Assembly (NCBI RefSeq): GCF_015558675.1 | Contig: NZ_JADMOL010000010.1 | Coordinates: 91,000-138,682 of the forward strand | Direction: 5' to 3' | Length of the DNA: 47,683 nt | Source of the DNA: Paenibacillus sp. 1001270B_150601_E10 | GTDB taxonomy: Bacteria; Bacillota; Bacilli; Paenibacillales; Paenibacillaceae | Shown here: one piece after another, positions 8,014-16,934 of the stretch | How the letters are laid out: each line of letters starts with the position of its first letter | Position numbering within the stretch: the stretch's first letter is position 1 | Translations under genes and position numbers: made by a program | Notes under the pieces: generated by a model | Told to the model about the DNA's origin: nothing | Database searches by the model: none | What the model saw: only the letters and a program-made list of their open reading frames with translations

Positions 8014-8487
8014 ATGGCCGAAATGGATATAGATAAAGAACTTGCCAAGTTAATTAGCGATCATATGACAGAATATGTGATCGCCTTTGCTAAAATTATT
8101 GATAATGAAGTGTCTGCTTCTCAGTATTTCATTTTACAAACCATTGAGGAATCTGGACCAAAGACTTCATCAGAATTGGCGGCATTGCTAGGCGTATCCC
8201 TTCCTGCGATCACGAATCTGACCAATAAGCTCGAGACGAAGGGATATGTTGAACGCCAAGTCATGCATGAAGACAGACGCAATATTCGGGTCATGATTAC
8301 AGCGCAAGGGGAGTCGATCGTTCAGCGAATGCTGAATAAGCATTGCAAGCTGTCCGAGATCCTGTTTACAAGCTTTAGCCCGGAGGAGAAGGAACGCCTT
8401 GCAATCGCCTATCGCAAAATGATCCAGGTATTGAAGCTGGAAGCGGGCATGCGAGCCGTTGAGCAAGATGAGGCGATGGAAGGGTAA
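8014..8487 (+). CDS. MarR family transcriptional regulator
   Basis: A 157-residue winged-helix protein. The recognition region is seen as TSSELAALLGVSLPAITNLTNKLETKGYVER (residues ~52-82), followed by the wing DRRNIRVMITAQGESIV. These are the signature elements of MarR regulators, which bind palindromic operators as dimers and respond to small phenolic or oxidative signals. The start is supported by AGAGG about twelve bases upstream. It is monocistronic, so its target may be itself or a distant gene; no exporter or oxidoreductase gene is adjacent on the same strand. The C-terminus is short and acidic. Confidence 0.9.
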   Translation: MAEMDIDKELAKLISDHMTEYVIAFAKIIDNEVSASQYFILQTIEESGPKTSSELAALLGVSLPAITNLTNKLETKGYVERQVMHEDRRNIRVMITAQGESIVQRMLNKHCKLSEILFTSFSPEEKERLAIAYRKMIQVLKLEAGMRAVEQDEAMEG

Positions 8488-8566
8488 ACGAGTTATCATC
8501 CTGTAAAGCGTATCGCGTTTCTCATATCATGCAAGCAGTATGCCATACCGGACAATGAAATAAGAG

Positions 8567-8602
8567 AAAAAGGGACTCTGCCGATTAAGCAAAGTCCCTT
8601 TT
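8567..8602. terminator. Bidirectional terminator between MarR and aminopeptidase genes
   Basis: AAAAGGGACT pairs with AGTCCCTTTT around a 15-base loop. The T-run is better on the reverse strand, so it serves the aminopeptidase gene mainly and the MarR gene in the other direction. Confidence 0.8.
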
Positions 8603-8616
8603 ACTATCTATAGGGC

Positions 8617-9855
8617 TTAGATCGCCCAGTTTCCGTTGCGGAATACAGGTACGACTGTACCGTCCGCTTGGATGCCGTCGATGTTCATTTCTGACGAGCC
8701 GATCATGAAGTCTACGTGCGTAATGCTGCTGTTCACGCCATTCTCAGCAAGTTCATCACGCGTCATCTTCTTGCCGCCCTCGACATTGAACGCATAGCCG
8801 CTTCCGATTGCCAAGTGGTTCGAAGCATTTTCATCAAAGAGAGTGTTGTAGAATAGAATGTTGGACTCGGAGATTGGGGATTGGTGCGGAACCAATGCCA
8901 CTTCACCCAAGTAGTGAGAGCCTTCATCGCTATCGATGAGGTGCTCGAGCACTTCCAAGCCCTCTTCCGCTTCCGCTTTTACGATGCGGCCATTTTCAAA
9001 TGTCAGCTTGAAGTTGTTGATTAGGTTGCCGCCGTAGCTCAAAGGCTTCGTGCTGGATACATAGCCGTCTACGCCATCACGCTGAGGAACCGTGAATACC
9101 TCTTCCGTCGGCATATTCGCCATGAATGGAACTTCCTTCTCATTGGTGCTGCCTGCGCCTACCCACAAATGCTTTTTAGGTAGAGCAATGGTAAGGTCTG
9201 TTCCTGGTGCCGTGTAGTGAAGCTTCTCGAAATGATAGTGGTTAAGCACATCCACCTTCTTGTGAAGATTAGCGTTGTGCTCGGTCCAAGCTTGAATCGG
9301 GTCTTCCGCCTGGAGACGAACGCTGTTGAAGATCGCTTCCCACAGCTTCTCAACCGCTTCATCTGCTGTTGCGTCAGGGAACACTTTTTTCGCCCAGTCT
9401 TGGGAAGCAGCAGCCACGACTGTCCAGCTTACTTTATCGGATTGCACATGCTGACGATAGTTTTCAAGCGCCTTGCCCGCAGCCTTCTGGAATGTGGCGA
9501 TTCGCTTAGGATCAATGCCTTTCAGGTTATCCGGATTCTGAGAGACGATTGCGATAAAGGCAGCACGCTTCTCAACTTGAGAATCACGCTTTAGCTTCTC
9601 CCACTCTGGATAGTTCTCAAACACTTCGTCTGCTGCTTTTTCGTACTTCATGCGTGCGAGTGCATCATCGGACCAGTCTACATGAACATTGCTTGCTCCT
9701 GCTTCATAAGCCTTGCTTGCCACGAGACGAGCAAGCGGTGCTACCTCGATGGAAGCGCCAATAACGACCTCTTGATCTGGCTGGACGTTGACCCCAACTT
9801 TCACGATCAGCTCTGCGTATTTTTCTAACAAGGATTCAAATGTTGCCTTAGACAT
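8617..9855 (-). CDS. M29 family aminopeptidase (AmpS/aminopeptidase T type)
   Basis: A 412-residue protein of the thermophilic-aminopeptidase family M29, a cytosolic enzyme with two metal ions that removes N-terminal residues. Conserved segments visible include FMANMPTEEVFTVPQRDGVDG, LGEVALVPHQSPIS, ILFYNTLFDENASNHLAIGSGY and THVDFMIG; these supply the Glu, His, Tyr and Asp ligand and catalytic positions known for the family. The start at MSKATFES (9855) is preferred because AGGAGG lies about ten bases upstream, whereas in-frame starts further out (up to 9909) have no ribosome binding site. The gene is monocistronic and ends at a bidirectional terminator. Length and motifs look intact. Confidence 0.92.
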   Translation of the reverse strand: MSKATFESLLEKYAELIVKVGVNVQPDQEVVIGASIEVAPLARLVASKAYEAGASNVHVDWSDDALARMKYEKAADEVFENYPEWEKLKRDSQVEKRAAFIAIVSQNPDNLKGIDPKRIATFQKAAGKALENYRQHVQSDKVSWTVVAAASQDWAKKVFPDATADEAVEKLWEAIFNSVRLQAEDPIQAWTEHNANLHKKVDVLNHYHFEKLHYTAPGTDLTIALPKKHLWVGAGSTNEKEVPFMANMPTEEVFTVPQRDGVDGYVSSTKPLSYGGNLINNFKLTFENGRIVKAEAEEGLEVLEHLIDSDEGSHYLGEVALVPHQSPISESNILFYNTLFDENASNHLAIGSGYAFNVEGGKKMTRDELAENGVNSSITHVDFMIGSSEMNIDGIQADGTVVPVFRNGNWAI

Positions 9856-10008
9856 CTTATGTACGCCTCCTGTATTCATGGTTATTATGATTACTATAAA
9901 TATAACCAACTTTCGTTATTCATACTAATCCTTACTATACAACTTCATATGTTCAAAATCTATCCATCCTACCAAACAAATGACTAAAAAATAACACCTA
10001 TCAAACGT

Positions 10009-10045
10009 GAAAAAGGTAAGAAGCATAAACCGCTGCTTCTTACCT
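10009..10045 (-). terminator. Terminator of the sugar ABC transporter operon
   Basis: On the reverse strand AGGTAAGAAGCA pairs perfectly with TGCTTCTTACCT around an 8-base loop, followed by TTTTTC. It lies about 65 bases past the last permease stop. Confidence 0.85.
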
Positions 10046-10109
10046 GCACATATGATGAAAGGCCTGTGATTATGATAGTCTTATAGACTCATTACCCACA
10101 CTTATAACG

Positions 10110-10985
10110 TTACCCTTTGACCGAACCGGCAAGCATTCCTTTCATGATCTGTTCCTGGAAGATCAGATAAATGATTATGGTCGGAATGACCGATATCGCT
10201 AAGGCAGCAAGCGTAAGACTGTAATCAGTGCCGTAGCCATCTGCAAAGATGGATAAGCTGAGCGGCAATGTCTTAAGCGACGGCTTATTGATCAGCACGA
10301 GCGGAAAGGCAAAGTCGTTCCAGAAGCGAAGGAAACCAAGCACAGCTACTGTTGAGATTGCCGGCAGCGATAACGGAAGCATGATTCGGAAGAATATGCT
10401 CCAGTATCCAGAACCGTCTACAGTGGCGGCCTCCTCCAATTCCTTTGGGAATGTTGACATATACGCAGAAATGATAAAGATGGCGATTGGCAGCTCAAAG
10501 GCGATATAAGGCAGAATCAATGCAGGATACGTATCGAGCAGCGCCATCTCCTTCATCATAATAAACAGTGGCACGAGCGTGCTGTGCACAGGGATGAGCA
10601 TTCCGATCAAGAAGATTCCCATGATCGCCCCTTTTAGCCGAAATTGAAAGCGTGAGAGGATAAAGGCTGCCAGTGATCCAATCAGCACTGTAAGAATCAA
10701 GGAAATGAACGTTACGATTACGGAGTTCATGAGCGCGATGTCCATTCCTGCAACCTTCCAGGCTCGGCTAAAGTTGTCGAAGTGCCAAGTAGAAGGAAGC
10801 CCAAACGGCCGAGAAAAGAACTCTTGGTTATCCTTAAAGGCGCTTACGAATAGCCAGAAGAGGGGATACAGCGTCAGCAGCGCATAGATGGTAAGCAGCA
10901 GCCGCGTAACACCGCTTCCTGCCTTTCTGATGACGATGCTCCCTCCGCGAGCGGAGGAGGATATGGGATTTGGTTGGGTATGCAT
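10110..10985 (-). CDS. Carbohydrate ABC transporter permease (MalG/UgpE-like)
   Basis: A 291-residue inner-membrane permease of the CUT1 class with about six hydrophobic segments. The ABC-interaction (EAA) loop is seen as ELEEAATVDGSGYWSIFFRIMLPLSLP near residues 186-212. The C-terminus ends in FQEQIMKGMLAGSVKG, typical of MalG-type proteins. GGAGGAG lies about five bases before the ATG. It is the last gene of the kinase-regulator-binding protein-permease-permease unit and precedes a terminator. As in many CUT1 loci, no ATPase gene is present; a shared MsmX-type ATPase elsewhere is expected. The imported sugar is not identifiable from this sequence. Confidence 0.93.
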   Translation of the reverse strand: MHTQPNPISSSARGGSIVIRKAGSGVTRLLLTIYALLTLYPLFWLFVSAFKDNQEFFSRPFGLPSTWHFDNFSRAWKVAGMDIALMNSVIVTFISLILTVLIGSLAAFILSRFQFRLKGAIMGIFLIGMLIPVHSTLVPLFIMMKEMALLDTYPALILPYIAFELPIAIFIISAYMSTFPKELEEAATVDGSGYWSIFFRIMLPLSLPAISTVAVLGFLRFWNDFAFPLVLINKPSLKTLPLSLSIFADGYGTDYSLTLAALAISVIPTIIIYLIFQEQIMKGMLAGSVKG

Positions 10986-11003
10986 TGGTGCTCCTCCTCT
11001 TGC

Positions 11004-11885
11004 CTAAACGACATTTTTATTGCGATTCATCAAAAATTGACTGCCAGCAATTAAGATCAGACTAAGAATGACGATCGAAGTAGATACGGCACTACCGTAT
11101 CCGTATCGGAAGATATTAAAGGTGTTGTTATACATATAAGTTGCAAGCAGCTCCGTAGAATTGGCAGGACCGCCTCGCGTCATTACGAAGATGAGGTCAA
11201 AGGCCTTTAAGCTTCCAGATATACATAGGATGATGGCGACCTTGATCGTTCCCCAGATCATCGGCAGGGTAATCTTGAACAGCTTAAGCAAGCCAGTAGC
11301 GCCATCCATTTGTGCAGCATCGTTCATCTCGCTTGGAATGTTCTGAAGTGCTGCAATGAATAAGATCAGATAAGGACCGATGTTGCTCCAGATGATCGGT
11401 GGACCGATGGAGAGCATCGCGACTTTAGGGTCGGACAGCCAGCCTAGCTTCCACGAGGACAGCCCTAAGGTGTCCAATAGGAAGTTCAGAATCCCGATCT
11501 GGGGATGATAAATATATCCCCAGATCAGTCCGATTACGACAGACGAGAGCACCATTGGCATAAAGATGGATGCGCGCACAAAGCGTTGAAACCAAGAATT
11601 GCGGACGAGCACGATGGCTAACAGCAGGGCGATGGGCACCTGGCCAAAGACGGAGTAGGCTACAATATACAGATTGTTGACAAAGGATTTCCAAAAAATC
11701 TCATCCTTTATGACCTCTGCATAATTGTCGAGTCCAATAAACTTCATCTCGCCGATCCCTTTCCAGCTGAAGAAACCATAATACGATGACCAAAATACAG
11801 GGACGACAACAAACAGGAGATACAGGATAAGGGCAGGAAGCAGGCCTGCGATGATAAATGCCCTAGTGCGAGCAGCTGTTGTCAT
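11004..11885 (-). CDS. Carbohydrate ABC transporter permease (MalF/UgpA-like)
   Basis: A 293-residue membrane permease that pairs with the MalG-like protein 18 bases downstream. It has about six hydrophobic segments beginning with FIIAGLLPALILYLLFVVVP. The EAA-type loop is IPSEMNDAAQMDGATGLLKLFKITLPMIW near residues 190-215. The ribosome binding site (AAAGGGA) is weak, suggesting translation partly depends on the preceding gene. It starts 30 bases after the binding-protein gene. Substrate specificity cannot be assigned. Confidence 0.92.
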   Translation of the reverse strand: MTTAARTRAFIIAGLLPALILYLLFVVVPVFWSSYYGFFSWKGIGEMKFIGLDNYAEVIKDEIFWKSFVNNLYIVAYSVFGQVPIALLLAIVLVRNSWFQRFVRASIFMPMVLSSVVIGLIWGYIYHPQIGILNFLLDTLGLSSWKLGWLSDPKVAMLSIGPPIIWSNIGPYLILFIAALQNIPSEMNDAAQMDGATGLLKLFKITLPMIWGTIKVAIILCISGSLKAFDLIFVMTRGGPANSTELLATYMYNNTFNIFRYGYGSAVSTSIVILSLILIAGSQFLMNRNKNVV

Positions 11886-11915
11886 AATTAAGGTTCCCTT
11901 TCAACATAAGAATGT

Positions 11916-13265
11916 CTATTCTTTCAATCCTTGCTCTTGTGCGTCTTGAATCTTCTTCGCAATATCCTCTGGCTTAGCGCCTAACAGCAGTTCTTGCAGG
12001 CCATTGTTCACGGCTTCTGTAGCTTGAGAGGTAAGTCTTGCATCATAAACAGGCGTACGGCTGACTTTATTGACAAGCTCATAAAGATCAGCGAACAATG
12101 GATTCACTTTGCTCTTGTCAAGCTCAGCCTTAAAGCTGATAAGCTGATTAGCTTCAAGTGTGATCTTCTGCGCTTCAGGTCCAGCAAGCGCCAATACTAA
12201 TTTCTCAGCCGCTTCTTTAGTAGCGCCTTCAACTTTGCTGCTCATGGCAGGTCCCACACCGATTGCGCCTGATAAAGAGTTTGGATCGCCTTTGCCATTT
12301 GGAATCGACGGGAGCACGGCCACACCAGTATTGGCAAGAATCTCTTCAGAAGCGGACGCTACAAGGTTCGTTACCGCCCAACCGCCCTCAATCATCATAG
12401 CAGCCTTGCCTTGAGCGTATAATTGTTCCATTTGCGTCGTATCAATCGCGTTAAAGCCATCTTGAAATGCGCCGGCAAGAGCAAGCTGCTGCATATAAGA
12501 CAGCGCTTCCACGAATTCCGGATCTGTAAACTTCGCGCCATCCTGTTCGACGGCTTTGTTAAACCACTCTGTACCCGTTACACGGTCTGCGAGTGAGCTC
12601 AAGATGCTTGATTGCGCAAGCCACGGCGCTTTATTGCCAAGTGCAATCGGAATGATGTTCTTCTCATTAAGTACTTTTACCGCTTGGAGCAGCTCATCCC
12701 AAGTTGTTGGAACGGACAATCCGTTGTCGGATAAAATCTTCTTGTTGTAATACAGGATCGATGTTGGTGATAAACTCATTGGTGCGCTGTAAATCTTGCC
12801 TTCAAAGGTGAAATCATCAAAGGAGTTAGGCAGATATCCGTCCTTCCAGTCCGGGTTCTTGTTCAGCAGATCATCGATAGGCTGAATCACGCCAGCAGAG
12901 GAGAATTCCTTCGCTACTGTACCAGGATGCATAATAAATACATCCGGCAGTTCGTTTGCGGCAGCTACGGTTTTAAGGCGCTGACGGTAGCCATCTGGTG
13001 GAATAGCTTGGATCTCAAGCTGGATGTTTTCATGATCCTTTTGGAACTGGTCGATGACACCGCGCATGGCTTTCGCTCGAAGATCTTCACCAGTGAAGTT
13101 ATGCCACAAGGTCAGCTTTACCTTTTCTGCTGGCTGTTCGGCTGAGTTGGAACTGTTGTCTTTGTTATCTGTGGAAGCGTTACTTCCTCCGCCGCAGCCT
13201 GTGAGGACAGTCGTCAATATGAGCACAAAGACGAGCGCTTGAATCCATTTTCTAGACATCTTCAT
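11916..13265 (-). CDS. Extracellular sugar-binding lipoprotein of ABC transporter
   Basis: A 449-residue protein with a lipoprotein signal peptide (MKMSRKWIQALVFVLILTTV, lipobox LTGC, Cys near residue 23), then a Ser/Asn-rich linker and a family-1 solute-binding domain starting with VKLTLWHNFTGEDLRAK. The ALSYMQQL and AMMIEGGWAV segments are typical of CUT1 sugar-binding proteins. It would be anchored on the outer face of the membrane and deliver a carbohydrate to the two permeases encoded downstream. AGGAGG lies upstream of two possible ATGs (13265 and 13259). It follows the response regulator gene by 91 bases, which contain a TATACT -10-like box with a poor -35, consistent with activation by the regulator. 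Confidence 0.93.
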   Translation of the reverse strand: MKMSRKWIQALVFVLILTTVLTGCGGGSNASTDNKDNSSNSAEQPAEKVKLTLWHNFTGEDLRAKAMRGVIDQFQKDHENIQLEIQAIPPDGYRQRLKTVAAANELPDVFIMHPGTVAKEFSSAGVIQPIDDLLNKNPDWKDGYLPNSFDDFTFEGKIYSAPMSLSPTSILYYNKKILSDNGLSVPTTWDELLQAVKVLNEKNIIPIALGNKAPWLAQSSILSSLADRVTGTEWFNKAVEQDGAKFTDPEFVEALSYMQQLALAGAFQDGFNAIDTTQMEQLYAQGKAAMMIEGGWAVTNLVASASEEILANTGVAVLPSIPNGKGDPNSLSGAIGVGPAMSSKVEGATKEAAEKLVLALAGPEAQKITLEANQLISFKAELDKSKVNPLFADLYELVNKVSRTPVYDARLTSQATEAVNNGLQELLLGAKPEDIAKKIQDAQEQGLKE

Positions 13266-13356
13266 AACCCCTCCTAATATCTTTGTTCCCCTTCAGTATA
13301 GATTGGCAATGGTGCACCCAAAAGGGGACATCATTCAGATGAAGGGTAGACAATTT

Positions 13357-14895
13357 TCAGTTTGATGATTGCAGACTGCGATATTCAGTTGGTGTCTTTC
13401 CCTTAAGTTTTTTAAATAACTGACTGAAATATTTGATATCCTCATAGCCTACAGCACGGGCGACCTGACTGATCTTCATCTCTGAGGCTTTAAGAAGCTC
13501 AGAGGCTCTCTCTATCCGTTCACGGGTAATGAAGTCGATGTAATTCTGGCCTGTTTCTCGCTTGAATACTTCGCTAAAATGGTTCGGGTTCAGATGGACC
13601 TCGCGTGCGACCTGCTGGAGCGTAATGCCTGTATGCAAATGATTGCGAATATATATAATGGCCTGTTCCACATAAGAATTGCCACGATGCTCAGACGATT
13701 GCTGCCGATAGCTGTCCATGAGATGACAGCAGGCATCGTACAAGGCTTGCTCGGGTGAGAGGTGAATGCCTTGCTTATGCTTGCGGATTGGCGGAGGAGC
13801 CGTCATAGAATGAGCATTCGAACCGCATACACGCTCAATGAAGCGATACCCTGAGATCATAATGGAATGCATATAAGCCTGTATCGATTCGGGTGTAACC
13901 TGCTCATCCTGAAGCTGGGATGTGATCTTCTGATTGATCCATACATGCAGTTCTGCGCGGTTGCCCTTGACAAGAATAGCAGCAAGCTCTGCTTCCTCCT
14001 CCATTGAGCATACGGTTCTACCTCCTTTTCGGACGATAATGTCGCTATAGTTGAGCAGCCCTCTGTCTCCTGCTATGGTCCGGTATTCAAAAGCCTGCAT
14101 GGCTGATTTATAAGAGTCAGGCCAGCTTGAATAATGGGGGACCTTTGTCCCAAGTGCGGCAAAGATGGTACATTTCAGCATCCTCTCCATCCGTTCTAGC
14201 ACCTGTCTCAGATAACCCTGCTGATCCATCTCTGTAGGAGAACGCAGCACAACCAGAATATGATCGTTGCCTACGAGAATGTGGCAGGGTAGCGTCTCTC
14301 CGATCACATTATGTATCGCAAACAACAGCAAGGCAGGGTCCTCCCAGCCAGTGGCATGAATAATCATCAGTTGATCGTAAGAGGAAGGCTCATCAAGTTT
14401 GAACTGCTGCACTGACTGTGTTAGCAGATGGGCCTCTTTTACCCCTTCCTTAATGAGCTGTTCAAGCAACTGCGTGCGTAATGCATGATCACTTAAACTC
14501 CCTCTTTTTTGCTCCGCGAGGTGATCTGCAATTCGCTGCTTGGCTTTCAGCATCGTCTTAATGATTTCTTCCGGACGGCTCGTTTTCAGCAAATAATCGC
14601 TGACACCTTCTCGCAGCGCTTGCTGGACATAGCCGAAATCGTCGTATCCCGATAAGATGACAATCTCCATAGATGGGTATTGACGATGAAGAATCGAAGC
14701 AAGCTCAAGTCCGCTCATGCCCGTCATTCGAATATCCGTCAGGACGATATTCGGCTGCTCGACAGGAATTCGCTCAAGGGCTTCTTCAGCGGATGCCGCG
14801 GGCATCAGCGCTTTAATTCCAAGTGCCTGCCAATCGATAACTTGTTGAATACCCGTGCGTATGATCATTTCATCATCGACAATAAGTAGTTTCAT
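13357..14895 (-). CDS. AraC-family response regulator (YesN-like)
   Basis: A 512-residue two-component regulator. The receiver domain is residues 1-120, with the acidic pair in LIVDDEM, phospho-acceptor Asp54 in VLTDIRM, and SGYDDF and DYLLK further on. A long middle region follows, and an AraC-type double helix-turn-helix occupies roughly residues 405-510 (TLQQVAREVHLNPNHFSEVFKRETG and ISQVARAVGYEDIKYFSQLFKK). The start ATG overlaps the histidine kinase stop as ATGA, showing translational coupling. Regulators of this class activate adjacent CUT1 sugar transporters, and the binding-protein gene follows immediately. Domain order and length are normal for YesN-type proteins. Confidence 0.95.
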   Translation of the reverse strand: MKLLIVDDEMIIRTGIQQVIDWQALGIKALMPAASAEEALERIPVEQPNIVLTDIRMTGMSGLELASILHRQYPSMEIVILSGYDDFGYVQQALREGVSDYLLKTSRPEEIIKTMLKAKQRIADHLAEQKRGSLSDHALRTQLLEQLIKEGVKEAHLLTQSVQQFKLDEPSSYDQLMIIHATGWEDPALLLFAIHNVIGETLPCHILVGNDHILVVLRSPTEMDQQGYLRQVLERMERMLKCTIFAALGTKVPHYSSWPDSYKSAMQAFEYRTIAGDRGLLNYSDIIVRKGGRTVCSMEEEAELAAILVKGNRAELHVWINQKITSQLQDEQVTPESIQAYMHSIMISGYRFIERVCGSNAHSMTAPPPIRKHKQGIHLSPEQALYDACCHLMDSYRQQSSEHRGNSYVEQAIIYIRNHLHTGITLQQVAREVHLNPNHFSEVFKRETGQNYIDFITRERIERASELLKASEMKISQVARAVGYEDIKYFSQLFKKLKGKTPTEYRSLQSSN

Positions 14896-16658
14896 TGTGC
14901 TTCCTCCTTGTACGGAATTATGAAGGATACCTGAGTGCCATGCCCTTCGGTGCTCTCGATCGTAAGTCCTGTGCCTGTACCGTAGTGCAGCCGGAGCCGT
15001 TGATGCACATTGCGAAGCCCGTAGCTTTCCTTTCGCTCTGTAGGCGAATCCTGTTCCATCGGCTCTGCCAGTTCTGCACGGATCAGCTGCAACCGCTCGT
15101 TTGGTATGCCAAGTCCTGAATCCTCTACAATAAACTGAATATACTGATCGTCGAGCGCTTCGACGGTTACGGAGATGTAGCCAGGCTCCTGCTTTTTCAT
15201 GATGCCATGAATGATGGCATTTTCGATGAGCGGCTGGACGAGCAGCTTTACCATCATATGCTGTTCAAGTGCTAGCGGAACACGGAATTCCAGCTCAAAT
15301 TGATTCGGGTATCGCAGCTTTTGAATAAAGCCGTAGTGCTTTGCATGTTCAATCTCCTGCTTGATCGTGCAGTACTCGCTGCCTTTGTTGAGACTAAAGC
15401 GGAGAAAGTCGCTCAAGGAGCCGACCATGTCTGCGATGCGAGTATCCTTGTTCATCAGTGCCAGCCAGTGAATGCTGGCAAGGGTGTTGTACAGAAAGTG
15501 GGGATTCATTTGAGCCTGCAAGGCCAGCATATCCGCCTCTTTCTTTAGTCCTTCATTGCGCTGCACTTCGTTCATGAGGCGCTGAATCCGTTCATACAGC
15601 CTATTGTAGCTGTGGATCAACATGCCTACTTCATCGGAAGAATGGACCGGCAGCGTAACGACTTGATCCTCAGGCTGAAAATCCTTCAAGGACTGAGCCA
15701 AAGTATGCAGCGGCTTCGTGACATGTTGGACAAGAAACAAAATAAAACCTGCCATGATCATCATTGCGAGTCCTACCGCGACTGCTGTTAAGGTGAGCAC
15801 ATATCGGCTCTGTGCATGGAACTGCTCATATGGAATGACAGCCAGCAAAGTCCAGTCCACTTCAGGAATGCGCTTATATACGATTGTTAATTTGTCGCTG
15901 CCTTGCCCCGTATTAATGAATCCCTGATCGTCCTTCATCTCGGGGAGAAGCGGGAGTGCCTCTGATACGGGCTCCATCAGCATATCTCGCTTGCCTCCAG
16001 AGATAATCGTTCCTTGATCATCCAGCATAAGAACATAGCCTTGGGAAGCGATGCGGGATGGTGTCATAAATTGAGCAAGCACACGCTCATTGATGCTAAT
16101 GGAAAGGGTTCCTTTGGATTTGTAGGTGGTCATGCTGCCAATGGGTCGAAGCAAGGAGAGCACCCGCTCCTCCCCATTCGTCGTAATGTTGGTATACAAG
16201 GAGGTCCAGCGCTTATGCTGCTGATCCTGTTCTAACTTGTTCTCTGATGAAGTAATGAGTCCATTGGTGAAAATCGTGGTGTTGGATAAAGCGTGATTGC
16301 CATTGTTCGGATAGATGGAGATGTTGGAAATGTACTTTTTCGAATAAACGAGATTGGATAGGAAGCCCATGATCTTAATCTGCAAAGAGCTGTCTGCCTG
16401 CGGCTTCGCCAAATAACGCTGAATGTCCTCCTGCCCGATGAGAAAAATGGACATATCTTCTGCATCTTGAAGAATGAATTCCAGATTCGTTTGAATCTGC
16501 TCAAGAATGCTAGTGCTCGCTTGCTTGGTCTTCTCCTCAGCTTCTAAAGCCGCAACATTGTACAGCACGTAGCCTAATGAGAGGAGTGGGAACAGAATAG
16601 ACCCTAGCAGTATGACAGACAGCTTGCGCTTCAACGATTTGCCCAACCATCGCTGCAC
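14892..16658 (-). CDS. Sensor histidine kinase (YesM-like, His_kinase/HAMP)
   Basis: A 588-residue membrane kinase. A transmembrane segment lies near residues 12-34, followed by an extracellular sensor domain, a second transmembrane segment near 288-310 and a HAMP region. Then comes the His_kinase signature MNPHFLYNTLASIHW with the phosphorylated His near 384, and a HATPase domain with NAIIHG and DSGLGIPNERL. I place the start at a GTG (16658) because AGGAGGG lies seven bases upstream; an in-frame ATG at 16727 has none. It overlaps the response regulator gene by four bases. It probably senses a sugar or the loaded binding protein and drives expression of the downstream transporter. Confidence 0.93.
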   Translation of the reverse strand: MQRWLGKSLKRKLSVILLGSILFPLLSLGYVLYNVAALEAEEKTKQASTSILEQIQTNLEFILQDAEDMSIFLIGQEDIQRYLAKPQADSSLQIKIMGFLSNLVYSKKYISNISIYPNNGNHALSNTTIFTNGLITSSENKLEQDQQHKRWTSLYTNITTNGEERVLSLLRPIGSMTTYKSKGTLSISINERVLAQFMTPSRIASQGYVLMLDDQGTIISGGKRDMLMEPVSEALPLLPEMKDDQGFINTGQGSDKLTIVYKRIPEVDWTLLAVIPYEQFHAQSRYVLTLTAVAVGLAMMIMAGFILFLVQHVTKPLHTLAQSLKDFQPEDQVVTLPVHSSDEVGMLIHSYNRLYERIQRLMNEVQRNEGLKKEADMLALQAQMNPHFLYNTLASIHWLALMNKDTRIADMVGSLSDFLRFSLNKGSEYCTIKQEIEHAKHYGFIQKLRYPNQFELEFRVPLALEQHMMVKLLVQPLIENAIIHGIMKKQEPGYISVTVEALDDQYIQFIVEDSGLGIPNERLQLIRAELAEPMEQDSPTERKESYGLRNVHQRLRLHYGTGTGLTIESTEGHGTQVSFIIPYKEEAQ

Positions 16659-16934
16659 GACAATCCCTCCTAGATAGACGAATGACAAATAGATGATTCG
16701 ACACAACTTGCTGAAATTATACAGCATTCAACAACGTTGAGGGAGTGGTTGAGGAAAATAATCCCTTATACACCCTGAAGCAAGCTGCTTCTATGCTATC
16801 GATCATACAGAGATACAGATGAAGAAAAGCTCAGTAAAAAGTCTCATATCCACACTAGCGGAATTATGCAGCCTGCCTGTTCCTTCGCGCTAAAACTGAA
16901 TAACATAACCATAGACCATACGATGAGGAGGGGG